Source of the DNA: DASRGL01 sp035651115
Lineage (GTDB): Bacteria > Armatimonadota > Chthonomonadetes > Chthonomonadales > Chthonomonadaceae
DNA: 34,810 nucleotides
Direction of reading: 5' to 3'
Assembly (NCBI GenBank): GCA_035651115.1
Contig: DASRGL010000605.1
Coordinates: forward strand, 1-34,810
Part shown: one piece after another, positions 19,080 to 26,650 of the stretch
Numbering within the stretch: position 1 is the stretch's first letter
Layout: each line of letters opens with the position of its first letter
Position numbers and translations under genes: made by a program
Notes under the pieces: model-generated
Seen by the model: the letters and a program-made list of their open reading frames with translations, nothing else
Databases searched by the model: none
Told to the model about the DNA's origin: nothing

Positions 19080-21198
19080 CTTGCACCTCGGTCTGCGGCG
19101 CTTGCGGACTCTGCGCCATCAGAGGCGCGGCGTTCGCGGCAGCGGCCAGCAGGACTTCCGCCACGTCCAGAACGGGCGGAGCGTTCTCTCCGGCGACCTG
19201 CGCGATGCTGTCGCCGACCATCACCTTGCAGAACGGACAGCCGATTGCGACCGTCTTCGCGCCGGTGGCAAGGAGTTCCTGCGCGCGGTTGACGCCCGGG
19301 CGCTGGTGAGGCGGCTCCTCCATCCACATGCGCCCGCCTCCCGCGCCGCAGCAGAAGGTCTTGCTCTCCCGCCTCGGCGCTTCCAGGAGCGGGAGGCTCT
19401 GTGCGCTGTTGAGCAGCCTGCGCGGAGCCTCCGTCTCCCGGTTCACGCGAGCGAGGAAGCAGGGATCGTGGTAGGTGACGCTGTCGGCGAACCCCGGCGG
19501 CAGCTTCAGTCGGCCCTCCGCAAGCAGCCGGGCAAGATACTGCGTGTGGTGCAGCACGTCGTACCGCCCCTCGAACTGGGGGTACTCATTCTTGAGGGTG
19601 TGGAAGCAGTGCGGGCAGATGGTCACAAGGGTATTCGCTTTGACGCCGTCGAGAGTCGCGATATTCGTCTCGGTAAGCTGCTGGAACAGAAACTCATCGC
19701 CGGTGCGCCGGGCCGGATCGCCGCAACAGCGTTCTTTGGGGCCGAGGATGGCGAATCGGACGCCTGCCTGTTGCAGCAGTTGGGCCAGGGCGCGGACGGT
19801 CTTCTGCGCGCGCGGCTCGAAGGCTCCCGCGCACCCGACCCACAACAGCACGTCCCGACCATCCTCGGCGGTGGCGACGGGAATATCGAGTCCCTGCACC
19901 CAATCGAGACGCTGCGAGGCGGGCAGTCCCCACGGATTTTCGCGGCTTCCCAACTGGCGCAGCATCGCCGCCGCCGTGCCGGAAAGCCGCCCTTCCGCCA
20001 CCCGATAGCGGCGGATACCGTCGAGAATATCCACATGGCGAATGAGCGCCGGACACTCGCGCACGCAGGCATGGCAGTTGGTACAGGCCCACAGCGACTC
20101 ATCCGAGATGACATCGGTGGATTGGCCCCCCACCCCGTCCCTCCCCCCAAGAACAGGGGGAGGGAGAGAACTAGATTGTTCCCCTCCCCTGTTCTTGGGG
20201 GAGGGGCTAGGGGTGGGGGCCTCTTCCTGAGGAGGGAGGCTTGCCATCATGCGCCGCAAATCCAGCACCACCTGCTTCGGGTTCAGTTCCTTGCCGACGG
20301 CGTGCGCAGGGCAGGCTTCGGTGCAGCGTCCGCACTCCATGCAGGCGTCCAGGCTGAGCAACTGCCAGCGATCCAGGTCCGCAATCGCACCCAGTCCGAT
20401 CCGGCCCGTCTCTTCCACCTGGGCCATCGCCACCGGTTCCAGCGCGCCCATCGGTCGCTCCGGCTGCAAGGCGATACTGAGCGGCGCGACGAACAGATGC
20501 AGCCATCTTCCATAGGGCAGCGCGGCGATGACGCCCAGCACGAGCGGCGCGTGAACCCACCAGAGGAGGATATAGCCGGAGGGAGAAAGCCCCTGCAGCG
20601 GCAGCGCGAACCATCTGCCGACAGGAGAGAAGGCGGCAAACGGCGCGCGGCGCGGGTCGGCGGCGATCCCGGCCCCTTCCAGCAGAAAGCCGGTCAGCGT
20701 CGCCGCCAGCAGCAGGAACAGAAACGCGAAATCTTTCCGCTCGTTGCCGAGCGCAGGCGAATGCGGCCCCAGGCGGCGGGCCAGCGCCATGATGGTTCCG
20801 ATGATCAGGCCCAGACCGAACAGGTCCAGCACGACCTTGCACGCCAGATAGAACCAGCCGCGATAGAGCCAGTGATTCCCGAAGAGCAGCGCGCCGTAGT
20901 GTTCGACCGCGACGATGTTCGTCCCGATAAAGAGGACGAGCATCCCGAAGAAGATAAGGAGATGCATCTTCCCGGCGTAGGGGCGGCGGCGCGTGCGGCG
21001 GTGTGCGATCATCTGGGCGAACAGCGCCTTCCAGCGGGACGGCCAGTGCGTGAGCGGCGAGAAGGGCCGCCCCTGCCGCCAGAGCCGTATGCGCCGGTAG
21101 ACGCCGTAAAAACAGACCACGACGCTCACAACCGACAGCAGATAGAAAATGCCCTGTCCGAGCGGCGTGATATGGAAGAAGATGTCTCGTGTCGCCAT
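19066..21198 (-). CDS. Membrane FeS oxidoreductase, EMO/FadF-like (ETF:quinone route), 710 aa
   Basis: Inner-membrane protein. The N-terminal part (residues 10-240) has about five membrane helices of the NarI/cytochrome b-like type (His pairs near 79, 100 and 216 could bind haem). Then come ferredoxin-type [4Fe-4S] motifs CMECGRCTEACP (286-297) and CTNCHACVRECP (372-383), and two CCG (heterodisulfide reductase D) domains: ERCCGDPARR, CPHCFHTLKNEYP, YHDPCFLARVNRE, FCCGAGGGRMW, GCPFCKVM. The layout fits ETF:(mena)quinone oxidoreductases of the EMO/FadF family. Between the two [4Fe-4S] motifs, residues about 326-361 are encoded by an inverted repeat pair and give Pro/Ser/Gly-rich linker. The true start is taken as ATG 21198, after a weak AAAAG, because it precedes MATRDIFF; upstream codons are a basic shadow. 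In an operon with etfA, etfB and acyl-CoA dehydrogenase. Confidence 0.88.
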   Translation of the reverse strand: MATRDIFFHITPLGQGIFYLLSVVSVVVCFYGVYRRIRLWRQGRPFSPLTHWPSRWKALFAQMIAHRRTRRRPYAGKMHLLIFFGMLVLFIGTNIVAVEHYGALLFGNHWLYRGWFYLACKVVLDLFGLGLIIGTIMALARRLGPHSPALGNERKDFAFLFLLLAATLTGFLLEGAGIAADPRRAPFAAFSPVGRWFALPLQGLSPSGYILLWWVHAPLVLGVIAALPYGRWLHLFVAPLSIALQPERPMGALEPVAMAQVEETGRIGLGAIADLDRWQLLSLDACMECGRCTEACPAHAVGKELNPKQVVLDLRRMMASLPPQEEAPTPSPSPKNRGGEQSSSLPPPVLGGRDGVGGQSTDVISDESLWACTNCHACVRECPALIRHVDILDGIRRYRVAEGRLSGTAAAMLRQLGSRENPWGLPASQRLDWVQGLDIPVATAEDGRDVLLWVGCAGAFEPRAQKTVRALAQLLQQAGVRFAILGPKERCCGDPARRTGDEFLFQQLTETNIATLDGVKANTLVTICPHCFHTLKNEYPQFEGRYDVLHHTQYLARLLAEGRLKLPPGFADSVTYHDPCFLARVNRETEAPRRLLNSAQSLPLLEAPRRESKTFCCGAGGGRMWMEEPPHQRPGVNRAQELLATGAKTVAIGCPFCKVMVGDSIAQVAGENAPPVLDVAEVLLAAAANAAPLMAQSPQAPQTEVQDERI
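20125..20221. repeat. Inverted repeat pair inserted in frame in the FeS oxidoreductase gene
   Basis: A unit GGCCCCCCACCCC...CAAGAACAGGGGGAGGG and its opposed copy (GTTCTTGGGGGAGGGG... GGGGTGGGGGCC) form a 97-base inverted pair. It translates in frame as a low-complexity linker (PTPSPSPKNRGGEQ and LPPPVLGGRDGVGGQ). This is the only copy inside a gene interior. Confidence 0.8.
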
Positions 21199-21269
21199 GT
21201 AAACGGACTTTTCTCGGCGAATGAATTCGCGTCTGCAAAAGCACAAAACCCGCCTGCGCCGACTCAACG

Positions 21270-21317
21270 TTCCCCCTCTCCCACAGCGTTGGGAGAGGGG
21301 GTTAGGGGGTGAGGGCC
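21270..21317. repeat. Palindromic repeat unit between etfA and the FeS oxidoreductase
   Basis: CCCCCTCTCCC-ACAGCGTT-GGGAGAGGGGG hairpin with a GTTAGGGGGTGAGGGCC tail, within the 151-base gap of the operon. Same family as elsewhere. It could lower expression of the downstream genes. Confidence 0.65.
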
Positions 21318-21349
21318 AGCAGCGGTTTCAACCGCCTATGCAAGCGTCT

Positions 21350-22318
21350 CTACAGTTTGGCGATCAGTTCGGGAAGCGCCTGATGCAGATCGGCGACCAG
21401 TCCATAGTCCGCGACCTCGAAGATGGGCGCATCCGGGTCGGTGTTGATCGCGACGATGGTTTTGGAATCCTTCATGCCCGCCAGATGCTGGACGCTGCCG
21501 GAGATGCCCGCCGCGATATAGAGTTCCGGCGCGACGACCTTGCCGGTCTGCCCCACCTGCAACTCGTTGGGCGCGATGCCGCTGTCCACCGCCGCGCGCG
21601 TCGCGCCGACCGCCCCACCGAGTTTATCCGCCAGCCCCCCGATCAGCCGCTCGAAGGTCTCCGCATCGCGCAGAGGCCGTCCGCCGGAGACGACCACGCG
21701 GGCCATCGTCAGTTCCGGGCGCTTCTGTTCCCCGGCTTCCAGCCCGATCCAGGTCGTTCCCTGCGGCAGCGCGCCGCCATCCACGTTCAAAGTCTGGACT
21801 TCACTGGGGGTATTCCCCTTCTCTGGCGGCCCGAACGCCGTGCCGCGCACGCTGAAAATGCCTCTATCTCCTTCTACCTGCACGGTCGCAATAACGTTCC
21901 CCGCGACCATTGGGCGGCGGAACATCAGACGGCTCTCCGCCTTCTCGACATGCAGCACGTCGGAGAGCATGGGCAGGTCCAGCAACCCGGCGACGCGCGG
22001 CAGGACATCGCGGCCAAAGGTCGAGGAGGTTCCCACAATGGACTCCGCCCCTGCCTGCTGCGCCGCCGCCACACAGACCGCCGCCGCGCGATCCGCCGTC
22101 GGATGCGCCAGTTCGGGAGCCGCCGCCACAAAGACACGCCCCGCGCCATAACTCCTCCACGCTTCGGCCTCGCCTGCGATCTCCGCTCCACCGAGGATCA
22201 GCAGGTCGAATCCCCCGCCCGTCTCTCTCCCCAGCGTCTGCGCAAACGTAATCGCCGGAAGCGTGCCGGGCAGGACATGCGCTCCATCCGTCTCCGCCAG
22301 TACCAGAACGTTGCTCAT
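21350..22318 (-). CDS. etfA: Electron transfer flavoprotein alpha subunit
   Basis: Large subunit of cytoplasmic ETF, which carries electrons from acyl-CoA dehydrogenases to the membrane oxidoreductase. MSNVLVLAETDGAHVLPGTL starts the alpha N-terminal domain; the FAD-binding C-terminal part has VVVSGGRPLRD, GGAVGATRAAVDSGIAP, QVGQTGKVVAPELYIAAGIS, GSVQHLAGMK and INTDPDAPIFEVADYGLVAD, all family signatures. 322 residues is normal. The ATG has AAAGGA seven bases upstream and lies 22 bases after the etfB stop. Probably the same transcript as etfB, the FeS oxidoreductase and the dehydrogenase. Confidence 0.96.
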   Translation of the reverse strand: MSNVLVLAETDGAHVLPGTLPAITFAQTLGRETGGGFDLLILGGAEIAGEAEAWRSYGAGRVFVAAAPELAHPTADRAAAVCVAAAQQAGAESIVGTSSTFGRDVLPRVAGLLDLPMLSDVLHVEKAESRLMFRRPMVAGNVIATVQVEGDRGIFSVRGTAFGPPEKGNTPSEVQTLNVDGGALPQGTTWIGLEAGEQKRPELTMARVVVSGGRPLRDAETFERLIGGLADKLGGAVGATRAAVDSGIAPNELQVGQTGKVVAPELYIAAGISGSVQHLAGMKDSKTIVAINTDPDAPIFEVADYGLVADLHQALPELIAKL

Positions 22319-22340
22319 TCGGACATCCTTTTCTACCGCT

Positions 22341-23093
22341 TCAAATGACCTTCGCTTCCTCGCGAAGCGCCGTAATCAGTTCGTCCACGCTGCCGACCTT
22401 GCGGCCCGCCTTGCGCGGCGGCGGCGTCTCCAGCTTCAGGACGGTCACGCGGGCGGGAGGGCGCACGCCCAGTTCGCCGACAGGAAGGCGTTCCAGGGGC
22501 TTCGTGCGCGCCTTGATGATGGCAGGCAGGGCGACATAGCGCGGCTGGTTGAGGCGGAGGTCGGCGGTCACGACGGCGGGGAGAGTCACTTCTAATGTTT
22601 CGCGTCCGGCGTCCACCTCACGGGTCACGCGGGCGCGGGTTCCGTCGGCGGAGAGGGTGAGGGCAGAGGCAAAGGTCGCCTGCGGCACGCCCAGCAGCGC
22701 GGCAAGGCGCTGGCCGGTCTGGTTGAGATCATCGTCAATAGCCTGCTTGCCCATCAGGATCAGGTCGGGCTTTTCACGCTCACAGACGGCAGCCAGCAGG
22801 TGGCTGATGACGCCGGGATCGGTCGGCGCTTCGTCCAGGATGAGGAGGGCGCGGTCGGCCCCCATCGCCAGCGCCGTGCGCAGCGGCTCCTCCCAGGCCG
22901 GCCCGCCGATACCGACCGCTACGATCTCTACCGACGCGCCGCTTTCGCGGAGGCGCACGGCCTCCTCCAGGGCGATCTCATCGAACGGATTGATGACCCA
23001 TTTGACGTCGCTGGCGTCCAGCTGACCGTTCGGGGTCAGGCGCACGCGCTCATACGGGTCTGGGACGCGCTTGATAGGAACCAGTATCTTCAC
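22341..23093 (-). CDS. etfB: Electron transfer flavoprotein beta subunit
   Basis: Small ETF subunit, which binds AMP and helps hold FAD. MKILVPIKRVPDPYERVRL is the standard N-terminus; VKWVINPFDEIALEEAVRLRE and VCEREKPDLILMGKQAIDDD follow, and the C-terminal part LPAVVTADLRLNQPRYVALP carries the docking loop. GTG at 23093 is the probable start: GGAG lies six bases upstream and the protein then begins MKILVP; a TTG at 23105 would overlap the ribosome-binding site. First gene of the operon. The intergenic gap to divergent msrA is 171 bases and holds a degenerate repeat but no clear promoter. Confidence 0.95.
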   Translation of the reverse strand: MKILVPIKRVPDPYERVRLTPNGQLDASDVKWVINPFDEIALEEAVRLRESGASVEIVAVGIGGPAWEEPLRTALAMGADRALLILDEAPTDPGVISHLLAAVCEREKPDLILMGKQAIDDDLNQTGQRLAALLGVPQATFASALTLSADGTRARVTREVDAGRETLEVTLPAVVTADLRLNQPRYVALPAIIKARTKPLERLPVGELGVRPPARVTVLKLETPPPRKAGRKVGSVDELITALREEAKVI

Positions 23094-23264
23094 GGACGAC
23101 TCCAAGAGAAGAGGTTTCTGCCCTATTCGCGCCCGATCTCCTCTTTTCCTCGTTGAACGTCTCCCCCGCCTGCTCTCGCAATGTGGGAGAAGGCGACCGG
23201 GAATACGGGCCGACCTCAGCGCGGAAAGCGGCGAGCAGGAATTTCTGAGGAGCCGGGAACGTAT

Positions 23265-24005
23265 ATGCCTAACATGAAAGACCGTAGGCTGCTCTGGACA
23301 TCACATCACGCCGACGCGCGACCATCCACGCGGCAACGCGCGCTGTGGCTGGGCGTCTGGCTGCTCGGCCTGGCGTACCTACTGGCAGGCTGCGCTTTGC
23401 CGAGGTCTGCCGCAAAACCGGAGAACGCCGTAAGGAGACCGGAACCCATGCAATCCCTTTCGATACCGCCCGGCAAGGAGATCGCGACCCTGGCCGGAGG
23501 CTGCTTCTGGTGTACCGAAGCCATCTTTCGCGACCTCAAAGGCGTGGAGACGGTCGAGCCGGGCTATGCCGGAGGACAGGTCGCCAATCCGACCTACGAG
23601 CAGGTCTGCACCGGAACGACCGGACACGCCGAGGCCATTCAGATCGTCTTCGATCCCAAAGTCATCTCCTATCACGACCTGCTGAATATCTTCTTCACGA
23701 CACACGACCCGACCACCAAAGACCGGCAGGGCGCGGATGTCGGGCCGCAGTATCGCTCTGCTATCTTCACCCATAGCCCGGCGCAGCAGGAGACCGCCAG
23801 GCAGGTCGTCCGCGAGATCGAGACGGCGCATCTCTGGCCCAATCCGATCGTCACCGAGATCACCCCGTTCACCAACTTCTACCGTGCGGAGAACTACCAT
23901 CAGGACTATTTCGCGCGGAACCAGGGGCAGCCCTACTGCCAGTTCGTCATCGCGCCGAAAGTCGCCAAGTTCCGGGAACACTATCGCGAAAAACTGAAGC
24001 GGTAG
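23265..24005 (+). CDS. msrA: Peptide methionine sulfoxide reductase MsrA, lipoprotein form
   Basis: Reduces methionine-S-sulfoxide. The N-terminus is a signal peptide with lipobox LLAGC (Cys 43), so the protein should be anchored to a membrane outside the cytoplasm. After a linker comes the MsrA core: LAGGCFWCTEAIFRDLKGVE (catalytic Cys 80; Cys 83 nearby), GYAGG, NPTYEQVCTGTTGHAEAIQI, YHDLLNIFFTTHDPTT, GPQYRSAIF and FYRAENYHQDYF. The second Cys of GCFWC replaces the usual Gly, as in some MsrA. The fused MsrB domain is absent. ATG 23265 is chosen over upstream in-frame codons because GGGA lies just before it and the signal peptide then is of normal length; ATG 23274 is an alternative. Divergent from etfB. 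Confidence 0.93.
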   Translation: MPNMKDRRLLWTSHHADARPSTRQRALWLGVWLLGLAYLLAGCALPRSAAKPENAVRRPEPMQSLSIPPGKEIATLAGGCFWCTEAIFRDLKGVETVEPGYAGGQVANPTYEQVCTGTTGHAEAIQIVFDPKVISYHDLLNIFFTTHDPTTKDRQGADVGPQYRSAIFTHSPAQQETARQVVREIETAHLWPNPIVTEITPFTNFYRAENYHQDYFARNQGQPYCQFVIAPKVAKFREHYREKLKR

Positions 24006-24025
24006 CGCCTAAAACTGCGGCGGCT

Positions 24026-24066
24026 CCTCCCCCTCGGTCCCTCTCCTACCATGTGGGAGAGGGGCC
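24026..24066. repeat. Palindromic repeat unit between msrA and the RraA-family gene
   Basis: CCCTCTCC-TACCATGT-GGGAGAGGGG hairpin in the 62-base gap between the convergent stops; it may be their shared terminator. Confidence 0.6.
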
Positions 24067-24067
24067 G

Positions 24068-24823
24068 TTACCACTCTCCCTGAGCGCCGAACTTCTCGCG
24101 CACGGCCTTCCCGAAAGCGGCCCGCGCCTCGCTCATCTGTTGGAGTATCTCCGGCATGGTTTTTCCGGCGGTCTCGCGGGCCGCCGGAATGACCGTGCGG
24201 CACTCGTTGGAGTCCATAAAGCGCGCGGCCTCCAGCAGGCGGGCCTCGTCCTCCGGGGGAACGGCCAGAAATCCGTGCTTGTCGGCATGGATAAGCTGTC
24301 CCGGTTGCACCGTGCGCCCGAACACCTCCACCTCACAGTTCCAGGCTACCGGCCAGCTATAGGCATGGCCCACGCACAGCCGCCGCGCCAGCGCCTTGAA
24401 TCCGGCGTTGGTCATCTCGTCCACGTCCCGGATCGCGCCATCCACGATGGTTCCCACACAGCCCAGCGCCCGATGGGTGTTGCTGTTGACCTCGCCCCAG
24501 AAGCTGCCGAACGTCTGCGGCTTGTCCAGGTCTTGAATGACGACGATCTTGGGCGCGGGCTGGCTGGCGACATATTCGAGATACTCTCGCACGGCGTCCG
24601 GGTTATGGGCGCGGTGTTCGGCCCGGCTCGGCTCGATGACCACCGTGACGGCGTACCCGACCATCGGCCCCATCTGCGGCATAAAATCGCGCGTCTCTTC
24701 GAGATTGAAAGCGTCCTTGCCCGCATCGTAGCGGGTGATCTGTTCCCAGCCGTTGTAGATGGTGGGCGTGTTCCAGCGTTTGAGTTCGAGCAGATCGCAG
24801 TGTGACAGGCGTGGCTGTGTCAT
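24068..24823 (-). CDS. RraA-family protein (aldolase/methyltransferase-fold)
   Basis: 251 residues. The RraA/HMG-aldolase fold is recognised by TPTIYNGW near the N-terminus, VIQDLDKPQTFGSFWGEVNS, ALGCVGTIVDGAIRDVDEM and a PGQLIHADKHGFLAVP metal/substrate loop. Members include 4-hydroxy-4-methyl-2-oxoglutarate aldolase and the RNase E inhibitor RraA; the Arg and Asp of GAIRD (putative pyruvate and metal sites) are kept, which favours a catalytic role. The long N-terminal extension (about 60 residues) before the core matches uncharacterised dimethylmenaquinone-methyltransferase-annotated proteins. ATG 24823 follows AAAGGGA by 10 bases. Convergent with msrA. Substrate unknown. Confidence 0.85.
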   Translation of the reverse strand: MTQPRLSHCDLLELKRWNTPTIYNGWEQITRYDAGKDAFNLEETRDFMPQMGPMVGYAVTVVIEPSRAEHRAHNPDAVREYLEYVASQPAPKIVVIQDLDKPQTFGSFWGEVNSNTHRALGCVGTIVDGAIRDVDEMTNAGFKALARRLCVGHAYSWPVAWNCEVEVFGRTVQPGQLIHADKHGFLAVPPEDEARLLEAARFMDSNECRTVIPAARETAGKTMPEILQQMSEARAAFGKAVREKFGAQGEW

Positions 24824-24982
24824 GTGTGGAAGGTCCCTTTCGGATAGGTAAGCTACGTCTCAGTTTGTCGAGAGGGGGAGCGGTTCCTGCCGCTTTTGCC
24901 CGTCCCTGTGCGCTTTACGCGGCCTGCCTTCTGAAATGGGGAGAGAGAACGCGCCGATTTTGTCAGGAAGGCTTTTATTTTT

Positions 24983-25087
24983 CACAAAACTGACAGCTTT
25001 GTGGAAAGATACGTCAGTTAAAGCGCGTTCATCCGGTTGGGCCTGCGATCCGGCGTGAGGCCGGCGCTTTTCCGACCAGATCGCAGG
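24983..25087 (+). promoter_or_regulatory. Structured leader of the PilX-like gene (pseudoknot-like and hairpin)
   Basis: CACAAA (24983-24988) pairs with TTTGTG (24998-25003), and ACTGAC (24989-24994) pairs with GTCAGT (25013-25018). The pairings interleave, as in an H-type pseudoknot, although loop 1 is zero bases so one pair would have to open. Then CCTGCGATC (25042-25050) pairs with GATCGCAGG (25079-25087), with an inner CCGGC/GCCGG hairpin. The start codon region begins 26 bases later. No known class. Confidence 0.4.
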
Positions 25088-25113
25088 GCGCAGAGGCATC
25101 GGTTCAGGTCATC

Positions 25114-26388
25114 GTGTGGCTCCAGAGAGTGGGAGCGAACGGGGGGCAAGGAGTGCGTCATACAGGTTTGCAGTCCGGCGCGCGGCGCTGGACGGAGCGT
25201 CGCGCCTCCGCGCGGCGGGGCGGCGTGCTGATCAGCGCGCTGGCGTTCATGGTGGTCGTCTCGCTGCTGCTGGCGGGCATCGGCGCGCTGACGGTCTCGC
25301 ACTATGCGCGGGCGCGCGCCGAGAGCGACTATGCCGCTGTTCTCAACCTGGCGGAGGCCGGGGTGAACTACGAGTTCCGCAAGATCAGCCAGAACCCCGC
25401 GCAGGCCGACCAGGCGAGCGCGCCCTATACCGGCACGCTGGCCGGGGGGCAGTTTACCGTCTACTGCATAGACCGCAATACCGGCGGTATCTGGACGGCT
25501 CCCAACAACCTCTATGTCATCGCCACCGGCACCATCCACGGCGTCACCCGCACGCTCAAAGTGGCGGGCAAAGGCTACGCCACGCCCGCAGACTACGCCC
25601 TCTACGGCGTCGAATCGGGCATCATCAACGGCACGGCGACCACCATAGATGGGGATGTCGGCACGAACGGCTATTTCACCTTCAACGGACATCCGACCAT
25701 CAACGGCAACGTCACCTTTAACGGGCCGCTCGCCCACTGGCAAAGCCCGCCCAACGGCAACTACAGCGTCAGCTACAACGCGGACCCGGTCAACTGGCCG
25801 ACCGTGGACAGCCTCGCCAACACCGCCTTTCCGCCCTTCGGCCTGTCCTGGCTCGCCACACATAACGACAACGGCCTTTCCAATCCGCCGATTAGCAACA
25901 ATAAAATCCTTCTCAACGGCAACGGCGCGCTGACGTTCAAAGGCAAGCCCGGCGGCGCTAACTACTATCTGACCAGCCTGACCTGCAACGGCAACTCCAA
26001 GATCAGCTTCGACAATACGCAGGGGCCAATCAACCTCTGGTTCGGGCCGAGTGGAACGGCGAGTACGTTCGTGTTCAATGGCGGCACGGCGGCCCTGAAG
26101 ATGACGCAAGACCCGACCAAGCCGGTTCGCATCTATGTGGCGACAACCAACGATGTCATCTTCAACGGCAATAGCGAACTGGATGCCGGAATCTACAACT
26201 ACAACGGCCCTTCGAGCGGGCGGGTCATCTTCAACGGCACGCCCGATGTCTACGGCGCGGTCATCGCCAACAAGTTCACCCTGAACGGCAATCCGCATAT
26301 CCACTACGTCGCCGGCTACTTTCAGCCCAGCACGACGGGATACTACGGCTTCGACAACTACTGGGCCGAAATCAACCCCATCAATTAG
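25114..26388 (+). CDS. PilX-like exported protein with NG-repeat body
   Basis: A basic N-terminus (RRASARRGG) is followed by one membrane helix (VLISALAFMVVVSLLLAGIG) and HYARARAESDYAAVLNLAEAG, the pattern of PilX/minor-pilin N-terminal domains in Gram-negative type IV pilus systems. The remaining 330 residues are rich in short glycine/asparagine turns, with recurrent NGN/NGTP/FNG motifs (INGNVTFNG, LLNGNGALTF, LTCNGNSKI, VIFNGNSELDAG, TLNGNPHIHY) that suggest a right-handed beta-helix with one NG turn per coil, resembling the DUF7305-type. Start is uncertain: GTG 25114 has only weak AGG upstream; GTG 25153 or later would still keep the helix. A second secreted protein follows 262 bases downstream. 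Likely a surface adhesin or cargo of a pilus-like secretion machine. Confidence 0.7.
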   Translation: MWLQRVGANGGQGVRHTGLQSGARRWTERRASARRGGVLISALAFMVVVSLLLAGIGALTVSHYARARAESDYAAVLNLAEAGVNYEFRKISQNPAQADQASAPYTGTLAGGQFTVYCIDRNTGGIWTAPNNLYVIATGTIHGVTRTLKVAGKGYATPADYALYGVESGIINGTATTIDGDVGTNGYFTFNGHPTINGNVTFNGPLAHWQSPPNGNYSVSYNADPVNWPTVDSLANTAFPPFGLSWLATHNDNGLSNPPISNNKILLNGNGALTFKGKPGGANYYLTSLTCNGNSKISFDNTQGPINLWFGPSGTASTFVFNGGTAALKMTQDPTKPVRIYVATTNDVIFNGNSELDAGIYNYNGPSSGRVIFNGTPDVYGAVIANKFTLNGNPHIHYVAGYFQPSTTGYYGFDNYWAEINPIN

Positions 26389-26430
26389 CGCCGCGCGCTC
26401 CTGCTTTCCAGGAGGCGGCCCCGGGGAATC

Positions 26431-26620
26431 GGCCTGCGGAGACTGTCGGTTCTCTCCGACTATAGGAGACAGTCTTTGACGGATCATCGGAGGGCAGGCC
26501 GGAAAAGGCGGCCTGTCCGACGGTCTTGTAATAGACTTCCTGCACAAGTGGCCGGGTACTGAAAGTACCCGTCTCGGTGGCCTACGGCCAAGCGTCCTTC
26601 GGACGCGGAAAACAGACGTA
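26431..26620. other. Structured intergenic region between two secreted-protein genes
   Basis: GGCCTGC (26431-26437) pairs with GCAGGCC (26494-26500); inside, AGACTGTC (26440-26447) pairs with GACAGTCT (26468-26475), which itself encloses a GTCGG/CCGAC hairpin, a cloverleaf-like shape. Further on come GGGTACT-GAA-AGTACCC, GGCC-TAC-GGCC and GCGTCC-TTC-GGACGC hairpins. No gene. Resembles dispersed repeat debris and may attenuate transcription between the two genes. Confidence 0.5.
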
Positions 26621-26650
26621 GGCAGGAAGCCTGATGAGAAAGGCGACATC

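Noticed and set aside
18742..21312. 856-codon + strand frame antisense to the acyl-CoA dehydrogenase and FeS oxidoreductase genes
   Set aside because: Arginine/alanine-rich, no domains; a shadow due to high GC at third positions of the real minus-strand genes.
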